Assembly (NCBI GenBank): GCA_036504895.1
Contig: DASXUJ010000127.1
Coordinates: 1-64,000 of the forward strand
DNA: 64,000 nt
Reading direction: 5' to 3'
Source of the DNA: Syntrophorhabdaceae bacterium
GTDB lineage: Bacteria > Desulfobacterota > Syntrophorhabdia > Syntrophorhabdales > Syntrophorhabdaceae
The position numbers were made by a program, and so were the translations under genes. The notes beneath the pieces are model-generated. The model was not told where the DNA came from. It searched no databases and was given only the letters and a program-made list of their open reading frames with translations. This document shows, piece after piece, positions 57,645-64,000 of this stretch; position 1 is the stretch's first letter, and each line of letters starts with the position of its first letter.

Positions 57645-58973
57645 TTAACTGCCTCGCGATTGCCCTATTGCCCATCCCGAATAACGTATTTTTGCCTTAA
57701 CGTGAAGGGGCCTCGCGGCCAGGGCCTGTCGGTATGCGTCCGCCACTGCCGCGGCAAAGGCCCGGCTGTTTATCTCCTCGTCTACTTCCGTTACCACAAT
57801 GCGACGGTCGAGGCTCTTTTTCAGAGTCTCTATGAATGCAGTATCACTCTCCGGGTCGTGGAGCGCGCCGCCTTTCACACTCAGCGCGGAAAATCCCTTT
57901 CCGGGAATTACGAATTTCACCATTTCCTTGTACTTGTATTTGTCGAGTTTATGCGCGACGGCAATGGCGATGAGCTCCATCTCCTCCGGGCTCGTCCGTG
58001 CCTGTACCCTTACCGAATCCTGAAGGAAAAGCTTTCTCTCCTGAAGCCTGCGCGATACCCAGAGGAGGTCCCCCTTATCTTTTCTCTCGAAGGGGCCGCA
58101 ACTTATCATGTCGAAGCCGCAGGGGGAAAGGACATAGGGGATGGGGAGGTCCGCGGCCCCGTCCAGACGGTCCGGACCCGTAGCCCTGTTCCCCCCGAGA
58201 AGGTATTCGCCAAAGCCCGCGGGCACGAGATCGATAAAACCTTCGAAAAAACCCTGTTTTACGAAATCGACGGCTGCCCTGTCACCCAGGCCCTGGGCAT
58301 GAAAGGAGACCACGTCATACTCGCCCTCCAGGATCTCCCGGACATAGTGGGCCCCTTCATCGCAAAAATCGAATTCCGTGATAGCCACTGAGGGCCTGCC
58401 GCTCGCAGGGAGGACCCCGCCCGATTCGACCATACCCGAGATGGCATTGGCCCCGTTCAAGGCCAGAGTCCTGACGAGGGGATTCATGCCCACCGTATCG
58501 ACCACCGTGTTCATGACCGTGATATCCCTGAGCCCCAGGTGCTCGGCAATCCAATTTGCATATGCAGGCATGGCGACGACGCTCGAAATGAGTAATTTCG
58601 GGACTCCGAAGGGCAGCACGTTCATGGCGGTAAGGGAAAGAAAGGTCCCGGTCATGCCTGCAATGGCAATAACACCCTTGAGATCGCCCGATTTATGAAG
58701 GGCGAGGAGTTTTTGGGTGAGACCCTTTGCCATGACGGCAATGGCCTTGTCCCTCTCGGTAGCCATCATCCCCCTCACCTCTTCCACCGTCCCGCCCACC
58801 GGTTCGAGTATCTCCCGGCAGGTCACATCCGGCGCGAGGGAGGGCACGATCCCCCCTATCCCCACGCTGATATCGATAAGAAGGGTCTTATGCCCCCGCT
58901 TCTCGATCTGCCGCTTCACGATCGCAAGGACCCCTTCCCTCTCATCCAGCATCCCCATAATCACCACCGCCAT
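57645..58973 (-). CDS. Tm-1-like ATP-binding protein (UPF0261 family)
   Basis: 442 aa. The N-terminal half shows the Tm-1-like Rossmann pattern (LLIDISVGIGG, GVIAIAGMTGT, LLISSVVAMPAYANWIAEHLG) and the C-terminal half the UPF0261 domain (DFCDEGAHYVREIL, VSFHAQGLGDRAAVDFVK, GNRATGPDRLDGAADL, VLSPCGFDMISCGP). The family name comes from tomato Tm-1; the bacterial reaction is unproven. It follows the Ppc/UbiD gene run on the same strand, separated by a mosaic repeat, so a role in aromatic metabolism is possible but not shown. Confidence 0.82.
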   Translation of the reverse strand: MAVVIMGMLDEREGVLAIVKRQIEKRGHKTLLIDISVGIGGIVPSLAPDVTCREILEPVGGTVEEVRGMMATERDKAIAVMAKGLTQKLLALHKSGDLKGVIAIAGMTGTFLSLTAMNVLPFGVPKLLISSVVAMPAYANWIAEHLGLRDITVMNTVVDTVGMNPLVRTLALNGANAISGMVESGGVLPASGRPSVAITEFDFCDEGAHYVREILEGEYDVVSFHAQGLGDRAAVDFVKQGFFEGFIDLVPAGFGEYLLGGNRATGPDRLDGAADLPIPYVLSPCGFDMISCGPFERKDKGDLLWVSRRLQERKLFLQDSVRVQARTSPEEMELIAIAVAHKLDKYKYKEMVKFVIPGKGFSALSVKGGALHDPESDTAFIETLKKSLDRRIVVTEVDEEINSRAFAAAVADAYRQALAARPLHVKAKIRYSGWAIGQSRGS

Positions 58974-59110
58974 TCAGCACCTTCCCCGGTTTACAAGAAT
59001 CACCGCAGCGTCAGGAGACCTTATCTGTCAGTCTAAGCGTCTGAAACCCAGTTTGTAGATTAAAAGGGGTCAATGAAAAGCGGTCACCCGGAATTATGCC
59101 CGTGTAATGT

Positions 59111-59191
59111 AGCTCGCACCGCGAGCGAGACCAACAGTAATCAGAAGTAGGCGCCTTAAGCAGCGCCTTAGGCGGGGGACAACGTGAGCTC
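59111..59191 (+). repeat. mosaic palindromic repeat, A-D-C form
   Basis: Module A AGCTCGCACCGCGAGCGAG, then D TCAGAAGTAGGCGCCTTAAG, then a C-like GCGGGGGACAACGTGAGCTC; module B is absent. It ends 3 bp before the stop of the LpdD-like gene, between that gene and UPF0261. Confidence 0.75.
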
Positions 59192-59193
59192 TA

Positions 59194-59619
59194 TTAATCT
59201 AAGGCCGGTCTCACCACCCCCACGATCTTGTGTGTAAGATCTTCACACAACCTCCTGATCGTTTCGATGCCGCCTTCGGTGAGATTATCCCAGTGGATGC
59301 CTGCCACCACTACCGTATTTCGCCCGAGTATCCTGGTGAGGTCCTCGGACAGGGCTTTGGCGACCACATCCTCCTTATGGCCTACATAAGTGTAGACGGA
59401 GCTCGTGGCTGAGATCTTTTCGGGGTCCCTGAGGCTCGGCCTCACCTGCCCCATGCCTATTGCGCCTATGTGGGGCCTTGTCCCGCCGTAAAGGATGACG
59501 AGACAGTCAACTCCCAGTTCGTAGACGAGGGCAATGACCCGAAGGTCACCCGCGGCTGCGGATAGCTCGTGGAGCCGGACCTCGACCGGTTCTGTTCCGC
59601 CATCATCATGGGCCGTCAT
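59194..59619 (-). CDS. LpdD-like small protein of the UbiD cluster
   Basis: 141 aa. VRLHELSAAAGDLRVIALVYELGVDCLVILYG, TRPHIGAIGMGQVRPS and TVVVAGIHWDNLTEGGIETI (quoted in pieces: LRVIALVYELGVDC, RPHIGAIGMGQ, VAGIHWDNL) resemble the small D protein of gallate/hydroxyarylic decarboxylase operons, recently described as a prenyl-FMN chaperone. I rely on memory of that family. It is last in the run ubiD-ubiX-ribK-this gene, 6 bp after ribK. If correct it would help load the cofactor on the UbiD enzymes. Confidence 0.6.
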   Translation of the reverse strand: MTAHDDGGTEPVEVRLHELSAAAGDLRVIALVYELGVDCLVILYGGTRPHIGAIGMGQVRPSLRDPEKISATSSVYTYVGHKEDVVAKALSEDLTRILGRNTVVVAGIHWDNLTEGGIETIRRLCEDLTHKIVGVVRPALD

Positions 59620-59625
59620 CTTCTT

Positions 59626-60027
59626 TCATTCTCCCTTGTTCATAACCTGATTTATCTCCAGCTCCAAGGATACCATGTCGCCGTCGTTGATGTGAAGGGT
59701 CTCTTTCAGATGCACGGGCGCCACCACTTCGAGGAGCCGCCGGTCATAATTCTCCACGAGGGGGATGACGACCCCGCACTCGTATTTACCGTTGAGCATT
59801 CCCCTGACAAGGATTGCGTCGCAGAACCCCTCGGTCCTGTGGGCGAGCCTGATCGGCCCTTTTTCCTTCAGAACAGCCTGTATGTCCGGATCATCGAGGG
59901 TGATGTTGAGAGTGCCGGGAAAGGGGACGAACCGGAAGGCCTCGGTGAGGGCCTCGGCCACCCAGCCTATGGAGAGAAAGCCCTTGGATTCCCCCACGCC
60001 TTTTACGATCCTGCCCTCGATCCGCAT
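59626..60027 (-). CDS. ribK: CTP-dependent riboflavin kinase, archaeal type (DUF120)
   Basis: 133 aa. The archaeal RibK pattern is clear: IEGRIVKGVGESKGFLSIGW at the start, FRFVPFPGTLNITLDDPD at about 31-48 (the PFPGTLN strand), VVIPLVENYDRRLLEVVAPV around 86-105, and LHINDGDMVSLEL at 111-123. This enzyme makes FMN from riboflavin with CTP, and is not related to the usual bacterial RibF. Encoded right after ubiX, it would supply FMN for prenyl-FMN synthesis. That link is an inference from position. ATG 60027 has GGGGAT upstream. Confidence 0.85.
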   Translation of the reverse strand: MRIEGRIVKGVGESKGFLSIGWVAEALTEAFRFVPFPGTLNITLDDPDIQAVLKEKGPIRLAHRTEGFCDAILVRGMLNGKYECGVVIPLVENYDRRLLEVVAPVHLKETLHINDGDMVSLELEINQVMNKGE

Positions 60028-60037
60028 TTTATCCCCG

Positions 60038-60628
60038 TCACTTCTGGCTGTTAACTATCCTCATCTCTTCCGGGGTTCCCCACCTTCTGAAGAGTTTCCC
60101 GTCAATACAAAAGAGGTCGAGGGCTTTCCCTACGCTCTGGTCGATAAGGTCGTCTATTGTCTGGGGCATGTGGTAGAAGGCAGGGATCGGGGGCATGATC
60201 ACGCCGCCCATCCTCGTCACTTTCATCATGAGCTCGAGGTGACCCTCATGAAAAGGCGTCTCCCGCACCATGAGCACGAGCCTTCGTCTCTCCTTCAGGC
60301 TCACGTCGGCAGCACGGATGAGAAGGTTGTAATTAAAGGAGTTGGCAATAGCCGAAAGGGTCTTTATCGAGCAGGGGGCCACCACCATGCCGTCCATCTT
60401 AAAGGAGCCGCTCGCAATCGCCGCCCCCACGTCGTCAATGTCATAAATTCGTGATGCATACGGGGTAATATCGGCCATCGTGTAGTTCGTCTCGATCTGC
60501 ATGTTCTTCATACCCGACTGGGTAATCACGAGGTGGGTCTCCACCCCGCACTCACACAGGGCCCTGAGCATCCTCACCCCGTATACCACCCCTGTGGCGC
60601 CCGATATTCCCACCACAATCTTAGTCAT
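60038..60628 (-). CDS. ubiX: flavin prenyltransferase UbiX
   Basis: 196 aa. KIVVGISGATGVVYGVRMLR (3-22), VVAPCSIKTLSAIANSFNYNLLIRAADV around 82-110, RRLVLMVRETPFHEGHLELM, MPPIPAFYH and IDDLIDQSVGKALDLF follow UbiX/Pad1 closely. It attaches a dimethylallyl group to FMN to make prenyl-FMN, the cofactor of UbiD-type (de)carboxylases, two of which precede it in the cluster. ATG overlaps the ubiD stop by 4 bp. Confidence 0.95.
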   Translation of the reverse strand: MTKIVVGISGATGVVYGVRMLRALCECGVETHLVITQSGMKNMQIETNYTMADITPYASRIYDIDDVGAAIASGSFKMDGMVVAPCSIKTLSAIANSFNYNLLIRAADVSLKERRRLVLMVRETPFHEGHLELMMKVTRMGGVIMPPIPAFYHMPQTIDDLIDQSVGKALDLFCIDGKLFRRWGTPEEMRIVNSQK

Positions 60629-61962
60629 ACCGCACCTCCCATGGATTCCAATATCCCTTGAACCCTTTCCCTGTCCCCGGGTGAAACAAAGGCCCTCTCC
60701 TCAATATTCTTGCCCGCCGTGGTGGCATTTATTCCTATCTTTGTGACGCCGTACACCTCCTGCGCCGTAGGATCGATTGGTTGCCCCTGAAGAGGGCCGA
60801 GGACCATCATATCCTCGCCGGCCCTGCACCTCGTGATAACGGCCCATTCCACGTCTCTTAAGTCTTTCGGGTTCACGTCTTCATCCACTATCACCACCTT
60901 CTTTACCATAGGGAAAGAGAGGAGAAAGAGCATGAAGTTGCGCACTTTGAATTTTTCGCCCCTTCGGACGGTGACCACGAGGGAGGAGCCGAAGGTCTTC
61001 TCGATGAACGTGAGGTCGATGACAAATGGGAAAAGCCTCTTGGCGTGCTCTTCGATGTGGGCCCGGCTTACGAAGGTGAGGTACATGTCCGCTTCCGGGC
61101 TCGTGGGAAGGAGCGCATGATAGATCGGCTCCTTACGGAAAGAGAGCCTCTCTACAACTACGGTAGGCGTCTTTTCGAGAGACAGGTAATAGCCGCTTAT
61201 CTCACCGAGGGGTCCATCCTTTTGGCTTCGGCTCTCATCCACCCATCCCTCCAGCAGAAACTCCCCGCACGCGGGCACCTCTATGGAGGAATCGAAGGAG
61301 GGGATCACCTTCACGCCCGTGCCCTTCAACCCGCCGGCCGTCTCCAATTTATCACGGCCCGCCGAAGGTTTCAGGGCCATGGAGATAAAAAGCCCCGGGT
61401 CAACGCCGATGGTGATGCTCACCGGCATCTTCCCGCCGACGGCCAGGTACTTCTGGTGAATCGTAGTGAGGGGCGGGTTGAGGAGACTCACCCCCAGCCT
61501 GTTCCCTCCTCGGTATTCCATCCGGTGCACGCCCCGGCCGCACTCCCCTGTCTCCGGGTCGAGGGCCGAGACAATGGCGCTCGTGATGTAGGGCGCCGAA
61601 TCCAATTGATAATGCTTGAGGATGGGGAGCAAGTCGATGAGGTCCTTCCCCTCCATCCCGATAGTCTCAAGCTCCCTCTCCTCTACCCGTACCGTCTTTT
61701 CCGTCTTCTGAATATTCTTTGCGAAATAGTCGTAAGGGTTTTCGGAGCCGAAGATCTCGTTAAAAATGTCATGATCCGGCGCGATGTTCGCCGCGACGCG
61801 GCACTTGTAACCTTCCACTGTTTCGAACAAGAGGGCCTTCCGGGCCGGAGAGAGGCGCTCGACCAGCTCAGGGATATCATCCCTGCGGACCGTCTCCCTG
61901 ATGGTAAGGAGCCTGCCCGCCCCCTCCATCACCGTAAGGTAGTCCCTCAAAGAATCGATCAT
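60625..61962 (-). CDS. ubiD: UbiD-family (de)carboxylase
   Basis: 445 aa, slightly shorter than E. coli UbiD (497). NRLGVSLLNPPLTTIHQ, GWVDESRSQKDGPLGEISGYY (as DGPLGEISGYY, with the family's catalytic glutamate) and LTFIEKTFGSSLVVTVRRGE, and the C-terminal KIGINATTAGKN fit. It uses prenyl-FMN. It could be a second carboxylase subunit (PpcB-like) or an independent hydroxyarylic acid decarboxylase; its divergence from the 481-aa UbiD protein favours a distinct role. ATG 61962 is 1 bp after the ppcC stop. Confidence 0.9.
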   Translation of the reverse strand: MIDSLRDYLTVMEGAGRLLTIRETVRRDDIPELVERLSPARKALLFETVEGYKCRVAANIAPDHDIFNEIFGSENPYDYFAKNIQKTEKTVRVEERELETIGMEGKDLIDLLPILKHYQLDSAPYITSAIVSALDPETGECGRGVHRMEYRGGNRLGVSLLNPPLTTIHQKYLAVGGKMPVSITIGVDPGLFISMALKPSAGRDKLETAGGLKGTGVKVIPSFDSSIEVPACGEFLLEGWVDESRSQKDGPLGEISGYYLSLEKTPTVVVERLSFRKEPIYHALLPTSPEADMYLTFVSRAHIEEHAKRLFPFVIDLTFIEKTFGSSLVVTVRRGEKFKVRNFMLFLLSFPMVKKVVIVDEDVNPKDLRDVEWAVITRCRAGEDMMVLGPLQGQPIDPTAQEVYGVTKIGINATTAGKNIEERAFVSPGDRERVQGILESMGGAV

Positions 61963-61963
61963 C

Positions 61964-62218
61964 TCAGAGGCCCTTCGGTATGACGTTGAAGGTCTCGATC
62001 ACCTCTATGGAACAGGGTGTATCAACGAGCTGTCCCCTGCCCAGGCGCACCTGGAGCTTGTCCTTATATTTATCGGCGGTTTTCGATACCATGAAACGCG
62101 CGTAGGTGGAGCGGTATTTCCTCCTGCCGGGCGCGAGGTCCCGTATGACGCCGGTCAGCTCCACGTCTTCCTTCAGGTCTGCAAAATCGGTATTTATGTA
62201 GGTATCATATTCAGCCAT
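61964..62218 (-). CDS. ppcC: phenylphosphate carboxylase gamma-like subunit
   Basis: 84 aa. TDFADLKEDVELTGVIRDLA, APGRRKYRSTYARFMVS and the C-terminal DTPCSIEVIETFNVIPKGL match what I recall of the small gamma subunit of the anaerobic phenylphosphate carboxylase (about 10 kDa). In Thauera the enzyme has alpha, beta, gamma and delta subunits. It lies between two UbiD genes with GGAGG before the ATG, 9 bp after the 481-aa UbiD gene. Confidence 0.7.
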   Translation of the reverse strand: MAEYDTYINTDFADLKEDVELTGVIRDLAPGRRKYRSTYARFMVSKTADKYKDKLQVRLGRGQLVDTPCSIEVIETFNVIPKGL

Positions 62219-62227
62219 GGCCGCCTC

Positions 62228-63673
62228 CTAGTCTTCGAACCCGTATTGGTGCCACTTGGAGATTACCTTCTCCTGTATGTGTTTCGGATATACATTGTCG
62301 AAAGAGACCTTTATGGGTATCATCGACGCGGGCCACTCGGGCGGGAAAAGGCAGTCGAAAACGACTTTTCCACCCCTGCCGTACTGCCGCTCCTCCGGCC
62401 AGGCATAGGGGTTGAGGGGTGTCCCCACTCCGTTCGGCGTCACTGTAATGCCTTTTGTCGGATGGCAGCGGGTGCACAGGGCATGGATGACCTCGTCCTT
62501 ATTGTAAATGTCCGTCTTGTCATCTACCACAATGCACATGTGGAACCAGGGCCCGAGTTTACTTCCGAAGACGATCTGTCCTATCTGGGTGGCGATATTC
62601 GCATAGCTCGGCTTTACCCCCACTACCACCAGGTGATGGGTCGATTCGGGCAACATGTAGACCCCTGTGATGGGGATACCCTGCTCCTTCAAAAGCTTAT
62701 CCATCTCGAGGGCAAGGGAGAAGGAGCGCAGGAGCTGTCCCTCATCCGTGGGCACGCCCATATTCGAGACCGACATAATGGGGTTCTTTCTCATGGTGAT
62801 CGCCTTCACGCGGTAGACGGTCCGTTTTTCCCTGGGGCTCGTCCTGTACCCCGTATACTCGCCGAAAGGCGCTTCCTCGATCATCACGTTCGGCACCACT
62901 ACGCCTTCGATGATGATCTCCGCGTGGGCCGGCACGTAGAGGTCGCTGGTCTCGCATTTGACCACCTCTACCGGCTCGCCCATGAGCATGCTCGTGAACT
63001 GGTCTTCAGGCAGAGACGTGGGCGCGCAGCTCGCGATTGCCGCGAGAGGATCGGGGCTTATGACGGTGGCGAAGGGCATGGGGATGTTCCGGGGCGCATA
63101 CTTGTTGTGGAACATCTTGCCCATATCGGAAAAGGGCAGGACCGGTCCCACCATGGTCTTCTCGTCGAAGAGCATCTGCCGGTACATACCCCAGTTGACA
63201 AAAGGCGTATCGAGGTCCTTGGCTACGACGAAGTGCCAGGTGCAGATGTACCTGCCCCCGTCGCCGTCATGGACCATGGGCGCGGGGAGGTTCATGATGT
63301 CCGCGTCGTCGCCCAAGAGCACCACCTCTTTGCAGGGCGCCTCCTTTTTATCGATGATCCTCGGCATGATAGGCGCCGTGGCCGCCCTTCTCAGGTATTC
63401 GGCCGCGATCCCCGGTACCGGCGTCTCGGGCTCGAGACCCATGGCGATGGCAAGCTTCCTGTAATTGGCGATGGGCGCGCCCAGAGCCTCGAATCCGGGG
63501 TAATCCTTTATATTCTTGAAATAGGGGGAAGGTCCTTTCCTCTCACAGATCCGGCGCACGATGGCGCCCAGCTCCATGTCCCAATCCACCTCTTCGTTCA
63601 CCACTACCGCGTCGCCCGTCTGCAGGAGTGCGTTTATGTATGCCCTGTTGTCTTTGTAGTATTTGTAAGCCAT
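62228..63673 (-). CDS. phenylphosphate carboxylase alpha/beta-type UbiD subunit
   Basis: 481 aa, the size of the PpcA/PpcB subunits (about 470-485). MAYKYYKDNRAYINALL, ICTWHFVVAKDLDTPFVNWG, LVVVGVKPSYANIATQ, and the active-site block EEAPFGEYTGYRTS with its catalytic glutamates. Start ATG 63673 has GGAGG about 10 nt upstream; the in-frame ATG 63682 is too near the site. The enzyme would carboxylate the phenol ring of phenylphosphate at C4 using prenyl-FMN. PpcA-like and PpcB-like proteins cannot be told apart without alignment. Confidence 0.88.
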   Translation of the reverse strand: MAYKYYKDNRAYINALLQTGDAVVVNEEVDWDMELGAIVRRICERKGPSPYFKNIKDYPGFEALGAPIANYRKLAIAMGLEPETPVPGIAAEYLRRAATAPIMPRIIDKKEAPCKEVVLLGDDADIMNLPAPMVHDGDGGRYICTWHFVVAKDLDTPFVNWGMYRQMLFDEKTMVGPVLPFSDMGKMFHNKYAPRNIPMPFATVISPDPLAAIASCAPTSLPEDQFTSMLMGEPVEVVKCETSDLYVPAHAEIIIEGVVVPNVMIEEAPFGEYTGYRTSPREKRTVYRVKAITMRKNPIMSVSNMGVPTDEGQLLRSFSLALEMDKLLKEQGIPITGVYMLPESTHHLVVVGVKPSYANIATQIGQIVFGSKLGPWFHMCIVVDDKTDIYNKDEVIHALCTRCHPTKGITVTPNGVGTPLNPYAWPEERQYGRGGKVVFDCLFPPEWPASMIPIKVSFDNVYPKHIQEKVISKWHQYGFED

Positions 63674-63692
63674 ATCAGACATTCCTCCCTTA

Positions 63693-64000
63693 TTATTTAA
63701 ATTTCTCCATGAAGGCGTCCCATCTGCCCTGGGCCTCGAGGATATACTGGGCAAGCTCCCTGACTACTCCCCTGCCTCCGCCTGCCTTCGTCACGTAATC
63801 GGCCACGGATCTCGCCTCGAGGGAGCCATCCGAGGGGGCCGCGGAAAAACCGGCACGCCCCATGATCCCGAGGTCGATCATCTCGTCTCCCACGTAACAG
63901 ATGTCCTCATCCTTGTAGCCCGACGCCTGCTCGAACTCATCGAGCCTCGCCATCTTCGCCCCCGAGCTCCAGAGCATCTCGGGAGGGATTCCGTAGATCT
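63693..64000 (-). CDS. ppcD: HAD-family phenylphosphate carboxylase delta-like subunit (5' end cut by window edge)
   Basis: About the last 102 residues only; the N-terminal nucleophile Asp motif lies beyond 64000. KdsC-like C-terminal HAD motifs are ICYVGDEMIDLGIMGRAGFS and YVTKAGGGRGVVRELAQYIL, followed by AQGRW. In Thauera the delta subunit PpcD is a HAD-type phosphatase that releases phosphate from phenylphosphate during carboxylation. Same strand and adjacent to the UbiD subunit, 19 bp apart. The open frame continues to the edge, so the start is unknown. Confidence 0.75.
   Translation of the reverse strand, partial: IYGIPPEMLWSSGAKMARLDEFEQASGYKDEDICYVGDEMIDLGIMGRAGFSAAPSDGSLEARSVADYVTKAGGGRGVVRELAQYILEAQGRWDAFMEKFK

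Noticed and set aside
62246-63700. 484-codon plus-strand open frame opposite the 481-aa UbiD gene
   Set aside because: Shadow frame: His/Arg-rich translation with no family features, opposite a convincing UbiD protein.
1-64000. tRNA, rRNA and riboswitches
   Set aside because: No cloverleaf-type or known riboswitch core sequences were seen by eye on either strand; a covariance-model search would be needed to exclude them.

Overview
The window looks like chromosomal DNA of a strictly anaerobic, aromatic-degrading bacterium of the deltaproteobacterial type. A Syntrophorhabdus-like organism fits best, but that is inferred from gene content, since no 16S or marker search was possible. The supporting genes are a phenylphosphate carboxylase-type UbiD cluster, a benzoate-CoA-ligase-like enzyme, a BcrC/BcrB-like 2-hydroxyacyl-CoA dehydratase pair, a three-subunit molybdenum hydroxylase resembling 4-hydroxybenzoyl-CoA reductase, a class I hybrid-cluster protein and a PurL with a PurS-like N-terminus. 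The DNA is GC-rich, so many long antisense open frames are shadows of real genes.

Layout. 0-2.5 kb: a two-component pair (kinase truncated by the window edge) and alaA. 2.6-3.0 kb: tandem copies of a mosaic palindromic repeat. 3.2-10.3 kb: signalling and surface genes (HD-GYP protein, membrane sensor, chemoreceptor, two secreted HAF-like repeat proteins). 10.5-11.1 kb: a second block of the repeat. 11.1-13.9 kb: hrcA-grpE-dnaJ without dnaK. 14.2-18.3 kb: MoaD-like protein plus FAD, [2Fe-2S] and molybdopterin subunits of a hydroxylase behind a TetR-type operator. 18.4-21.4 kb: greA diverging from the bcrC/bcrB-like pair, which has a perfect consensus promoter. 21.6-22.5 kb: a secreted 37-residue-repeat protein, a heptanucleotide tandem array and another mosaic repeat. 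22.6-26.3 kb: purL and a TIM-barrel gene. 26.5-29.6 kb: a second chemoreceptor with two secreted Cache-like proteins. 29.8-35.5 kb: CoA ligase, GapN-like dehydrogenase, thioesterase and two exported proteins.

35.7-41.6 kb is a tightly overlapped housekeeping operon, xseB-ispA-dxs-tlyA-DUF4416-yicC-gmk-rpoZ. 41.8-48.8 kb: a nitronate-monooxygenase-like enzyme convergent with a complete RND efflux operon. 49-51.3 kb: hcp with an HcpR/FNR-type site, then a hemerythrin protein. 51.3-57.4 kb: miscellaneous genes, a small Cys-rich protein and a hybrid sensor kinase. 57.6-64 kb: a UPF0261 gene and the minus-strand cluster ppcD (cut by the edge)-UbiD(481 aa)-ppcC-UbiD(445 aa)-ubiX-ribK(CTP type)-LpdD-like.

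Working together (inference): phenylphosphate would be carboxylated to 4-hydroxybenzoate by the prenyl-FMN-dependent Ppc enzyme. The cofactor would be supplied locally by UbiX and an archaeal-type riboflavin kinase. Products would be activated by the CoA ligase and handled by the molybdenum hydroxylase and the BcrCB-like pair. The kinase that makes phenylphosphate, the ATPase/activator for the BcrCB pair, dnaK and any TetR/GntR regulator genes are not in the window.
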